Part shown: positions 11,101 through 21,498 of the stretch, piece by piece
How positions within the stretch are numbered: the stretch's first letter is position 1
Layout: the number at the start of each line of letters is the position of its first letter
Program-made: the position numbers and the translations under genes
Source: Sporobolomyces roseus
Taxonomy: Eukaryota; Basidiomycota; Microbotryomycetes; Sporidiobolales; Sporidiobolaceae
Reading direction: 5' to 3'
Assembly: GCA_016617785.1 (NCBI GenBank)
Contig: JADILM010000003.1
Coordinates: forward strand, 496,001-560,000
DNA: 64,000 nt
The notes under the pieces: generated by a model
Databases searched by the model: none
What the model was told of the DNA's origin: nothing
What the model saw: the letters and a program-made list of their open reading frames with translations, nothing else

Positions 11101-13319
11101 CCTCGCTTGCTGTTCCAACCTTCTCGGACAAGCGATCGAATAACACAACCTATCCCTTGTGCAAGTCGGCGAATAACAGTCGGTCAAGAGGGTGAAGACT
11201 CCCGAGGGTAGTGGGGAATCATCGACGGATCCGAGAGTTTCAGCGGCGGATAGTGGTCGAGGTTGAGCGTGAGGGTGAGGAGCGTGAGAATTCGAAGAGG
11301 AGTAACCGTAAGAAGGGGTTCTTCCGTGACCTTGAGCTTCACCTTGTGCTTGGGCGTGAGCAGCGGCAGATCCAGGTGCATGAGGATGTTGAGCGAGTTG
11401 TTGATGTTCTTCTGGAACGGCGAGATCGTCGGAACTCAAGAATGGACCCGAGAGTCGTTCTTTGAACCGGTAAATCTCGACAGGCGAATCTCGTAATCGA
11501 TGGTCGTAGGTGACGTCGTGGAAGAACTTTTGTGCGTCGAGTGCTCGTCCGAGGAGTAAAGCGAGGTTTCGATCAGAGGTTTTGATGATGTAGGCGATCT
11601 TGTCCACTGCGTCTCTACCATCGAATGCGTCTGAATACACTAGTCCATCTTTGATTCGTTCGGAGGAGACGATCCGTTCTTTGAAGGCTTCTGCGACTCG
11701 AGAGAGCAGAGCTGGGTAGACGACCGGATTTCGACGAGGTGCTGCGTTTGCTCCAGGTTGTCCAGCAAGTGAAGCCGCGCCGATCGAGCCGTGAGACGGT
11801 GGTCGAGCTGTTGGATAGCCCGAGATGGTCGCCGCTGAATCCATCGCTCGTTTCATATCTGGTCGACCATCGATCGAAGAGAAGGAGAGGGCGCGACTGT
11901 CGTGTCCGAGGGAAGAGATCGAGGAAGTGAGGGCTCGAGGTGGATTTGAGAAGACTCGCATCGATTCTGATGATTTGCGAGATTGGAGAGCTGGGTTCGA
12001 AGTTGCGAAAGAATTGCCGTTTCCGTAAGGATAAGGAAGAGAGTTGACGGAAGGGTTGACGGGCATGAGAGTCTGATGAGTTGGTGGTTGGTACAGTGAC
12101 CGTCGATCGCTGTCGGCAGAGCTTCGTCTAGATCGATCGAATACTGAGTTTTGATAAGGATTGTCGTAACCTGAGTGAGGAGAAAGTTCAGCTTCACTTC
12201 GAGATCGGTTCAAGTCAACTTCGAGAGCGCACCGTATGCAGAATCCGTCTCATCAATGTAACCTGCCGCAGGTGAACTCCCTTTCCTTCCATACGAAGAG
12301 AGAGGTGTCGGCGTCATTCCCCCTCCACTTTCTCTCGAACTCCTTCTTCCCGCATTCTGACTCTGACTCTGCCACAATGCCTCGTTCTGATTCGAAAAGA
12401 AGTCGTCTGATCCTTGAGGAATGTCGGGCAGTCGAGGAGGACCGTAACCGGGAACGAGAGGAAGTGGAGCGGTTAAAACGCTGCTTGCTGGAGATGCTGG
12501 AGGAGGTGAGCGAGAAGGTAAAGGCGAATCGTGACCATTCGAGATCGATTCAGGGTAAGAGTAAGGGAGGGAGGAAACGGAAGAAGTCGAAGGACGAGAG
12601 AAGAGGGAAGTCGAGGTAGAAGCGGTTGGAGGACCTGAAGACATAGTCGGAGCGTATTGACTTCTCGGTGATGAATATCTCGCTTGTGCACCTTGTGGAG
12701 GGACTGGAGTAGTAGGATCGGCAGTATAAGGGTCGTGAGATGAGTCTGAACTTCCGTAGTAACTTTGAGTGTTGTAATTCATCGAAGGGGGAGGTGGGGG
12801 ATGAGGAGGCTGCTGATACTGTTGAGACTGATAACTTCTTTGAGCGTATTGCTGCTGAGTATCGTACGCTGCTTGTGTGGACCCTCCTCCTCCATACTGC
12901 TGCTGTTGAGATGGCATCGCTTGATACTGTCCTCCTCCCGGTTGTTCAAAGTAACTAGCTCTTTGATCCTGATTGCTAGTTGTCCGATAACCCGACACTG
13001 TTCCAGGTCTATTGGGAGGTGGATTGTAGCCTTGGAGGTGAGCGTGCGGCGCTTGGGTACCTCCTCCAACTCCTCCTCCTCCAGCACCGTTACTGATTAC
13101 TCCAAACTGATTATAGGCATTCTGAGGTTGATTGTTCGGTGGGTAATCAGGGTATGCGGATGTACCAGGGTAAGAGAAGTACTGCTGTTGAGGAGGGAGG
13201 TTGGGTTGATGCTGATGTTGAGTTGGAGGACGAGACGAGGAGGAGGAGGAAGGAGCAGCAGGACGTCGAAACAGTTCTTCAAACGCCTGTTGTCGATGTT
13301 GATTCCCTCTACCACTCAT
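8168..13319 (-). CDS. ROM2: Rho1 guanine-nucleotide exchange factor (DEP-DH-PH-CNH)
   Basis: Activator of Rho1 in the cell-wall integrity pathway at the plasma membrane. Eleven exons, 13319-12233 through 8220-8168, sum to 4,512 nt (1,503 residues). Domains in order: a disordered Gln/Pro/Ser/Tyr-rich N-terminus (about 1-480); a DEP domain (LLSRVAEAFKERI ... FDGRDAVDKIAYII); a RhoGEF/DH domain starting at KKRQEAINEVFYTERDFV with the conserved LNAYLTKPTTRLARYPLLLD helix; a PH domain (ELIYKGPLKKRGG ... FLFDHAILMVK); and a C-terminal citron (CNH) domain (FVGTNRLTCAAPF, MVYGTENGVYLADL, EFAFYVNKNGW). A last 53-nt exon supplies the end (IIVCDGDRAFSLF). Start choice: ATG at 13319 gives the MSGRGNQ N-terminus; an upstream in-frame ATG at 13415 is less likely. 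The 3' end converges on the truncated PAL copy. Confidence 0.93.
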
Positions 13320-13893
13320 TTCGATCCCCGCGAAATCAGAGGAGATGAAGTGACAAAGGTTTGGTTGAAGGTGGAGGGGAGAGCGAATTCGAAAATCTCG
13401 CGAATTTCGTTCCAACGGCTACAACTCTCGTACTTTCGGAAAGTTCTATTCTCCGTTAGAGAATACCAATTAGGACGATTGGTAGAAGATCCTTTTTGTG
13501 TCACTTGAATCCGCGATGAACATGGAGATAAAGAGTCGGATGTCGGGCAGTCAAGGTCCCCTAGATTTTCCTCCTTCCTCTACTTCGTCCCACTTTGATT
13601 CACCTATAGAGCCCACAGTAAGCTTTGCTCATACTTGATACACACGTACAGCTGTTCTTGGCCCTCGCACACGCTCCAAACCTCGGAATCAATACCGAAT
13701 CCGCTCTTTCAACTTCAACTGAATTCTCTTGTTTGCTTTCCTAGATCGACAGCTCCTTACACCTCTACAAGCCTCACAAAAGTACCTCCGACCTTACCGT
13801 ACCCATCTAGCTCGCCAATTCACCCCTCTCTCTCCTCTTCAAACCCCCACTCCACCTCAGTTCGATTCCCTCCTCTCCGAATACTCTCAGATA
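13320..13893. other. Divergent promoter region ROM2 / acyl-CoA dehydrogenase
   Basis: 574 bp between two start codons on opposite strands, with no recognisable RNA gene or repeat. A frame upstream of the dehydrogenase start (from 13729) is open but gives no plausible targeting peptide. Confidence 0.5.
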
Positions 13894-16023
13894 ATGTTAA
13901 CCGCCACTACTTCAGCCGCTCGATCTTCCCTTCGACGCGTAGCTCGTCGCGCTGTCCCTTCGTCGATTCGATCTTACGCGAGTGAGGCAGAATTTGCAGG
14001 TGGAGTAAATTTCGAATTGACTGAGGAACAGACGGCCATCAGAGAGCTCGCTCGTAGTTTCACCGTGAGTACTCCATTCTACGCTCGTATAGCTGTGATC
14101 TGAACTGAGGGAGAGTTTGTCGCTCACAGGAAAACGAAATCATTCCAGTTGCGAAAGAACATGACTTGACTATGAAGTATCCGTTCGAGGTCATCAAGAA
14201 GGCACATGCAGAGGGTCTACTCAACGTACATGTACCAGAGGCTTACGGCGGCGCAGGTAAGGCTCGAGAATTTGGCGTAAGAGGGGTCAGAGTGAAACGT
14301 TGAGCTGAACGTTCACCGCACACAGGTCTCTCCGTTTTCTCATCTTCACTCGTTAGTGAAGAACTAGCCTTCGGTTGCACGGGGATACAAACGGCAATCG
14401 AAGCGAACGGACTCGCGAGTGCGCCGATCATCTTGGCCGGAACTGAGGAACAGAAGAAAAAGTATTTGGGAAGATTGACTGAAGAACCTCTGATGTGTGC
14501 CTACGGTACGCTCTCTCTACGCTCCGATCAGGTCTGAGCTCGTGACTGATGCGAGATTTGGCGAGATTGTAGGTGTCTCGGAGCCCGGAGCTGGTAGTGA
14601 TGTTGTCAACATTCAGACGAAGGCTGTTCTCGAGGGAGACAAATACGTTCTCAATGGAACGAAATGCTGGATCACCAACGGAGGGTGAGCTCATGTCTCT
14701 CTGATTTGCTTCGACTCGCTCGGAACGAAACTGACCTCCTGTTTCGCATTCTTGCAGAGTCGCCGATGTTCGTCTCTTGCTCTTCACTCTCCCTCGAGTT
14801 CTTGTCCTCGAACTGACTCAGCTCCACTTCATTCGCTCAGTGGTACTTCGTTCTAGCCAAGACCGAGATGGACGCTAAACCTCACAGATCTTTGACCGGT
14901 TTCATCGTCGATCGCAACACTCCTGGTATCACGTGAGTTGCTTCTTTCTCTCGACCTACTTCCCTCTTACCGAGGACGGCCAGCTGATCAAGAGGCGAAG
15001 GACTCACAGTATCGAGAAGAAGTTGATCAATATGGGTCAAAGGTGTTCGGATACGAGGATTATCAACTTTGGTTCGTCGATATTTCCGATCTATTACTCT
15101 TCTCGCCTCGTCAGCGGACTGATAGTTTGTCGATAACCCCGGACAGAGAACGTCGTGATCCCGAAGGAAAACGTACTAGGTAAACCTGGAGATGGTTTCA
15201 AGGTAAATCTCTCCTGCACTTCTTTCCAATCTCGATGTGCTCAAGCTAAGTGGATTCGATCTCCAGATCGCCATGGGCGCCTTCGATATCACTCGACCGC
15301 TCGTCGCTTCAGGTGCTGTCGGACTCGCTCAACGATGCTTGACCGAAGCGACCAAGTACGCTCACGATCGCAAAACTTTCGGAGTCCCCATCATCCAACA
15401 TCAAGCTATTAGTACAATGCTCGCTGAGATGGCTATCGGTACTGAGACCGCTCGGTACGCTTTCTCTCGACGGCTTCACTCGATCCGGGAACTGACCCTC
15501 TGCGCCTCTTGTTCCGTCTCTAGTATGGCTGTTTGGCGAGCTGGTAAATCGAGGGTCTCTACTGCACATCTGCCATCGGTCACTGACGTGTCCTGTAACT
15601 CCTCTTCTTACAGCTCTCGCAAAGGATTCTGGATCACCTCGAACCACCTACTACGCCTCGATCGCCAAAGCTCACGCTTCTCAAGTTGCTTGCGCCAACG
15701 CCGACAAGTGCGTACAGATCCACGGAGGTGCAGGTTACAACGAAGAATACGGTGCTTCGAAATTGTTGAGGTAAGCTCAAGACTCTTCCGAGAAGTCTCC
15801 TGACTAGCGTACTGACTCGGTCTTGTCCGTTGGCTTGCAGGGACTCGAGGATTTTCCAGATCTACGAAGGTACTACCCAAGTGAGCTCTCACGATACAAT
15901 CGAGATTGACTAGAGCCTAATCCTTTCCCCTGAATCTCCCGCTGACTCGCCTCCTACTTCGTTTACTCTCTGTAGATCCAAAACCTCATCATCAGTCGTG
16001 TCGTCGCTCAAGACTACCAATAG
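13894..16023 (+). CDS. Mitochondrial medium-chain acyl-CoA dehydrogenase
   Basis: FAD flavoenzyme of mitochondrial beta-oxidation. Thirteen exons: 13894-14064, 14130-14256, 14326-14505, 14573-14684, 14758-14767, 14841-14932, 15010-15071, 15147-15202, 15267-15454, 15524-15543, 15614-15770, 15841-15880 and 15976-16023. They total 1,263 nt, 420 residues, close to the 421 of human ACADM. The N-terminus ([19 protein letters not shown]) is a typical cleavable mitochondrial presequence. Motifs: [13 protein letters not shown] and [15 protein letters not shown] (FAD/substrate region), [29 protein letters not shown], and IYEGTTQIQN, whose Glu is the catalytic base in the MCAD/SCAD position. Two very short exons (10 and 20 nt) are required to keep the frame. 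Medium-chain specificity is inferred from overall similarity. Confidence 0.93.
14758..14767 (+). other. 10-nt microexon of the acyl-CoA dehydrogenase
   Basis: Bases AGTCGCCGAT lie between a TTGCAG acceptor and a GTTCGT donor. They encode the G-V-A-D residues that join NGG to WYFV in the conserved WITNGG-x-A-x-W segment. Skipping the exon would delete these residues and shift the frame. Confidence 0.85.
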
Positions 16024-16554
16024 AGGTTTCCTATCGCATTCTCGTCTCCCTTCGCCTTTTCGCTCCCCTCTGTTCTAAACCTTGTTCAACTCTCGTGCTA
16101 TCCCTCTTCGCCTCTCGTTGTCACAATGCAAAGTTATGTCATTCCTTGTCCGTCGACTGGCTGCCGATGCTGAAGATTTGAGGTGAAGAGTCTTTCGCGA
16201 TGTGACCAGAAATTGGCAAAGCTCGCGAGCAGATCGTTACTAGAGAATCGAATCGGATCCGCTACTTACAATCAGAGTCAGCGGATCCCGAAGATCTCAC
16301 GCGATCCCTCTCCTGCATCGAGACTTAACTCGCGAAAGCAAGTCTCGTTCCCTCCGAATGTTCGACTTCTCTAAATACGCTCACCTCCTCTTGTTCCGCC
16401 ATTTCTCACGAACCATTTCTTTGATGTGATAGACTCGATCAGTCCTCCCTCTACACACACACGTCTCACAAGCTACACCCTTCTCTCACATCCATCCTCG
16501 AGAACGTGAATCACCCTTTTACTTTTTCACAACCCTCTCAAGCTCAAGTCGTAG
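16024..16554. other. Intergenic region
   Basis: 531 bp between two tandem plus-strand genes: a 3' UTR followed by a presumptive promoter with a pyrimidine-rich 3' half. I see no RNA gene or repeat. Confidence 0.5.
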
Positions 16555-17763
16555 ATGCCGCCCTCCCTCCCTCGTCTCCTCCGCTTCATCCTCGTCGCTC
16601 TAGGTGCTCAGAAGCTCATCGCGTATCTCTTGAATTGGATCGACCCGGAGAACAAGTACAGGCCGTCAACCGTTTCGTCAAGAAAGACCAAGGTGAGTTC
16701 TTCAAAGCTCTTCCGCATGCTAGCTGATCGCCTTTGGTCCGCTCTATACTGATCTTGAGTCCCTCTGAAGTAGGTTAAGACTCAGCATCACGTACACTTT
16801 GCACTCGAACCCTCAGTCCCGCCTCTCCTCGCCTCATCACATTCCGGTTTCACTCCATCACTTAGCTGCCTCTCAAACCTCGACTCGTCCGATCCATCAT
16901 CCCTGCCGAACACTTCATTCGATACCGAGGCTGAATCATTTCTATCCCTCTCGACCTCCTCCGATTCTGATTCATCCGAATCGTCTTCCCTCGACGACCT
17001 CTCCCTCGACCCTCCTCCTTACACCGCATCACCACCTTCTCTTCCTTACACTCCCGCCTTCTACTTCAAGCTAGACGTCCTCGACACCTGGCTGAAACGA
17101 CACTCACTCGATCTCATCGCCGAAGACGACCTCGCCTTGCGACAACTCGCACTCCAACACCTCGAATCCGAGGAGCCACTTGAGCGAGAGCTCTTGTCGA
17201 CTCTATCAAGGATCCGACCAGACCTGCAGACTTGTAGTGGATTGTGGAGGAAATCTGAGTCTCGACTCGTTGGACTCTTGAACGAATTCCTTGAGAACCT
17301 CTCGAACGCTTCTCCCCGACCTTACAAGAATCAACGACGATCTCACAATCCCCGCTTCACACCAGAGTTCAGATCAAAGTTCGTCGACTTGCCGTCCCTT
17401 CGTCGACCGGATCTGAGGAGATCAAATCAATATTTCCGATCCCAACCTGGATATGACTCGACGAGGAACTTGTGGAATGCCGAGGGATGTCATTTGAGGA
17501 GGATTGTTGTCGTGAGGGAAGCGTTCCTTCAGACATTCGGAAAGGTGGTAGATTTCGGATCGTCGGATGATGAGGAGGACGAAGAGAAACCAGTTCCGAT
17601 CTTTATGATCGAGAAGCTTTGTGGCGGAGGTGGAGAGGGAGAGGGAGAGAGCGACACTTTGACATCGGTGGAGAAGGAGGTAGTGGTAGAGAGGAAGAAG
17701 TGGTCGGATTTGGTCGACGATGAGAACGATGATTCCTTTTTCGACGAGTTACCCGTCTTCTGA
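16555..17763 (+). CDS. Unknown acidic protein with N-terminal membrane anchor
   Basis: Two exons (16555-16692, 16774-17763) give 375 residues. The N-terminus (about residues 5-27, LPRLLRFILVALGAQKLIAY) is hydrophobic with flanking Arg and reads as a single signal anchor. A Ser/Asp-rich linker (about 75-135) follows, then a helical region with YFKLDVLDTWLKRHSLDLIA, then a basic stretch rich in Arg, and an acidic tail (SSDDEEDEEK). I do not recognise the family. One membrane anchor plus a charged soluble part fits an ER or mitochondrial outer-membrane protein, but this is inference. Its 3' end converges on bL33m, 186 bp away. Confidence 0.7.
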
Positions 17764-17949
17764 GCCATTCCTTCGAACAGACACTTGCGTATATATTCTT
17801 TCCTCACTCTTGTTGTACTCTGTCCGTAATTTATCGACCCTTTCCTATCTCTCTAATGAAGCGTTTGACTGGCGAGAGGGAGATCGAGGGTGATGCGCTA
17901 TGAATACAGTGAAGCTTGCTGGTACAGATCTATCAAAGCCTCTCCTTCT

Positions 17950-18439
17950 TCAAGATCCACCCTTGAGTTTCGCTTCTTGAAACAGAACATGTCGACCAGC
18001 TAAAAGATCAGGAAGAGAGGAAAAATAAGTACACGTCAAATTGCCTCGAAGAGCAGAGCGTACCTTTGGGATCAAACTAGAGCAATAGAAAGAGATGCTG
18101 GTCAGCCTACTGTCCATCCTAGACCAGAGAGAGAGATAGCGTACCTTCATGAAAGCCAGTTTCTTCTCAGCAGTTCTTGGTCGACGAGCAATGTACGAGA
18201 AGCCAGTCCCAACCCTGTGACATATCAATATGGTCCATATTGCCCAACTGAGGTCAGCTGGAGCTCTCCCTGAGGTGAGATGAAGGAGAGAAAGCTCTTT
18301 CAAGATCAAGGTTGAAAAGGGTGAAGACTCACGTTGAGAGAAGACGGACAACGACCAATCTGAATAGTGGAGAGGGTCAGTAGTAGCTCCCAAATCGGTC
18401 TGGTGAAGTCGCAGCTCACCTTGACTTTGCTTTCGCCAT
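17950..18439 (-). CDS. Mitochondrial ribosomal protein bL33m
   Basis: Small protein of the mitochondrial large ribosomal subunit. Five tiny exons (18439-18420, 18359-18333, 18214-18145, 18076-18064, 17999-17950; 20, 27, 70, 13 and 50 nt) sum to 180 nt, 59 residues, the usual length for L33. Recognisable segments are MAKAKS, LVVVRLLSTVGTGFSYIARR, PRTAEKKLAFMKFDPK and RHVLFQEAKLKGG. The ARRPRTAEKKLAFMKFDP core is the L33 signature; the zinc-binding Cys pairs of some bacterial L33 are absent, as in mitochondrial forms. No presequence is seen, which is common for this protein. All splice sites are GT-AG. Confidence 0.92.
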
Positions 18440-19402
18440 TTGAGAATTTGGTGAGAAGTCAACCAGAGATTCGAGTTTCGCAGATCTCAACATCCGCTCC
18501 TTCGCCCGTCCGAGCGTGTGGAGACTCTGTGTGAGATCTTCTTGACTGAGTCGCTTCTAGGCGCGCTCGTTTGAAACGAAGAGACAGGCAACATGAACGA
18601 AACTTTCTCGAAACCTCACGAGATTCGCGACAATGTGACCTCGCTTACTGTAGCGCAGGCTGACTAGTCATCCACAACCTTTCTATGTAGGATTAACACA
18701 AAGAGAGCGTTCCCGAAAGCTCAGCGGCAAGTTCGTAAGGTTCTCGTCTGTTTGTGGCTTTTGCGAAACGATCAGCTAACACAATGGAAGCGGGGCTCGA
18801 GATGAGACTCTCTCTCTATACTCAAGCCATCAAGCCCTCCAGTGCCTCGCGAGCTCGCTCAGTATTTTCATCGGATGCGAAGTGAGGACGAAGAAGCAAG
18901 AACGCTTCAGCTGGACGGTAAAGGTTAGGGGGTCACGTCAGTGTTCGCGAAGGAGTGCAATCGCCAGAATAATCCTAGTTCCTTCAGATTCGTGAGCATG
19001 AGTAACGGCTCCGCACAGGGCGCTGGAGAGAAAAGAGAAGAAAACGCGATTCGGACGATTGAAGCGCGAACTGTAGACGTCTGACCGAGGGATGATTGAG
19101 ATCGAGCAGATACATCGAATGTTGCAGTACACTTTACTTTACAAGCGAGTCGACCGAGTAACAAGCGATAGTTTTTTCCGAGATGTTTGGTTCCTTCGTT
19201 CTGTGGATCGGATCACAGAGTCAGCTTCATTCAAGGACAGATTCGGGGAGGAGAGCGACTGACATCTCGCTAAGGAGATATACCACAGCTGGGTGTTCTC
19301 GTCAGCTTCGAGGTCACGACGAAATTGCGAGAACGCTTCACCTGCAAAGACGAATAGGCGAAATCAGCTCGATTGTTTGAGAGCACGGCAAGTGAAGTGA
19401 AT
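18440..19402. other. Intergenic region, no gene recognised
   Basis: 963 bp between bL33m and the 3' end of the F-box-like gene. It should contain the bL33m promoter and a 3' UTR. Short open frames on both strands show no family motif, and no tRNA-like fold or repeat was found. An unannotated small spliced gene or non-coding RNA cannot be excluded. Confidence 0.4.
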
Positions 19403-20962
19403 TTACCAATAATCATCGGAGTCTTCCCCATCCTCCGAATCGTAGTAGCGTTCTTCGTCTTCAGAGCCTTCGTCCTCAGTTGACCAATCGTCCACCTCGG
19501 CATTCGGCTCCACGCTCTCTTCTTTGACGACACGCTCGTAACCAAGCTCGATTTTCCTCTCGCTGCAGATCGTGGCGATTTCGGAAAGCAGTTTCAAAGG
19601 TTCCTCGTTCCCTTCGGCTCCTTGATCGGGAGTAAGGGCACCTTTGAGCGTGTAACGACGGAGGTTCTGAAGGCTGCCGGTCTCCAGTCCATACTTGAGG
19701 AGTTGCGTAGCCGCTTCGACATCGAAGTCTGAGAGATCGACGAGGGCGAGGGAAGTGAGGCCAGCGGGAAGATCTGCATGCACTTCAACGAGAGGAGCAG
19801 CAGCGTCGACAGGTAGAGTAGCTGAGAGGAGGTTTGGGAATCGGTCGAAGAAGTCGGAGCGAAGAGATTCGGCGGAAGGGCTGTCAATGATGAGGGTTTC
19901 GAGCAAAGGGAAGGTGTGCTTGCCGAAGAGGGTATCGTCGAAGGGGATTCCTGAGGGAGTCTGGAGTTCGAAGTAACGGAGGGTTGCGGCAGAAGGTGCG
20001 AGGAAGGATGGAAGGATGTTACCCGAGAGACCGAGGGTCTCGCAACGAGCATTGAGGATGCGAAGGGTCTCGAGCGGTGGTAATGGCGAGGTCTTCGTGT
20101 GCCCGTAGTCATACCAGCGCTCGGTGAGGTCGTGATCGTTGTGGAGATGAAGAGTGTAGTGACGAAGCTTGGGGAAGATTGCAGCGATTCGCTTGGTGAG
20201 TTGATCATCATGATCAAACATAGGTGAAGGCTCCGCTGGCAAGTTGAATCGAACGGTAGTGACGTTCGGGGAGATAGGGAGAGCGTCAAGATACTATATA
20301 TCTCGACATATCGAATGAGCACCTTGAATCTGTCTGACAGAGAGCTATATGAAACGTACGTAGCCTAGTTCTAAAGCTGGAGCTGTATTAGTAGAGAATT
20401 CTTCGCAATTATCAAAGTCTTCTTCGCGTCTGGCGTCCCATTCTCCTACGTAGGGTCCTTCTTCGTTTGGATCTTGTCTCCTTGAACCGATCTCGATTGT
20501 TGTGAGGTGAGGCACGCAGAGCTTGAGGAGAGGTTTCCAACGCCTGAACTCCTTTTTCCTGGCTTTCTGATGGATAGCCTCCACTTTCTCCATCGCTTCT
20601 TCACGCATAGCCCTGGCTTGATATCCCATAAGAAAGTCTTCGCCTTCAGGCCAGATCTCCAGAGGTTCGGGATCCTGAAAGCCGACCAACTCGGGATTGA
20701 GGTAGAATGACTTGACGTAGGAAGCGAGGTTGTACTTCTGTATGAATTCGATGAAGGATTCCACCTTGCGTCCCTCGAAGTTGCGTACGAGTAGAGGGAG
20801 TGCGAGGTCGTGAAAACGCTTCGAGACGAGGGAGAAATGGGAGAAGATCATGCTCGCGCCAATCGGAAAATCAGGTTGGAGTTGACCGCCAGAAGTACAG
20901 AGGGATTCGTAAACGCGCTCGAAGATGGCCATGATGATCTCGTTGGGGATGAAAGGGGGCAT
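19403..20962 (-). CDS. F-box-like / leucine-rich protein
   Basis: Two exons (20962-20360, 20293-19403) give 497 residues. The N-terminus MPPFIPNEIIMAIFERVYES, followed by FSHFSLVSKRFHDLALPLL, matches an F-box-like motif (Pro-Asn-Glu-Ile ... Ile-Phe, then the S-L-V-S-K-x-F helix). The rest has irregular leucine-rich repeats typical of basidiomycete F-box families (LETLRILNARCETLGLSGNI, LPAGLTSLALVDLSDF). The tail is very acidic (about 45 residues of Asp/Glu). The likely role is substrate receptor of an SCF ubiquitin ligase; the substrate is unknown. The intron is phase 0 and joins Y-Y in LELGY-YLDALPISPN. Confidence 0.7.
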
Positions 20963-21498
20963 TTCGAGTTGAGTGACGAGGGAAAGGAGGGGATAGGAAG
21001 CGAGGGAAGGTGAAACGAGCTGCGTGTCGGTTCCTGTGTAGTTCTACGAGCCTCTGAAGGGCGTCAATAGCTGTCCTTACTGAGTACGGACGAGTGGGAG
21101 CTGATTCACCTCTAGCAGAGATGAAGAGTTCAAGCGACCTGTTGCGGGCCGTTCGAGCTGATCTGATACTTGCAAGCAGTTGGGCTGAGTTCACTGAGGT
21201 AGTAGAGCGGTAGTTGACTGATTCGATTGGTGAAAGTGGAGAAAAAGCGAGGTTTTCGAAAGAACGAAGTTTCGCAGGAGATGCAACTCGTAACCTCACC
21301 ATTTCAGCTCCCCTACAGCCTGCAAAGTCCGATTCTGAGCCGTCAACTGAGCACCCTACAACCGTGAAAACGCGAGTGTTGCCTTGTCCGCAAGAAGCGC
21401 TCTTTCGCAACTTCGCGACGTTTCCTCTCCCTCTCAACTCTGCAAGTTCCGTTGAAAGTAGCTTGCAAATGCAGAGTAGAAGAACATCTAAACGAAAT
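20963..21498. other. Intergenic region between tandem minus-strand genes
   Basis: 536 bp holding the promoter of the F-box-like gene and the 3' UTR of the gene to its right. I see nothing else. Confidence 0.45.

Noticed and set aside
13320..13415. Upstream in-frame ATG extending the ROM2-type protein by 32 residues
   Set aside because: The extension is basic and unlike the MSGRG start seen in related proteins; the downstream ATG is preferred.
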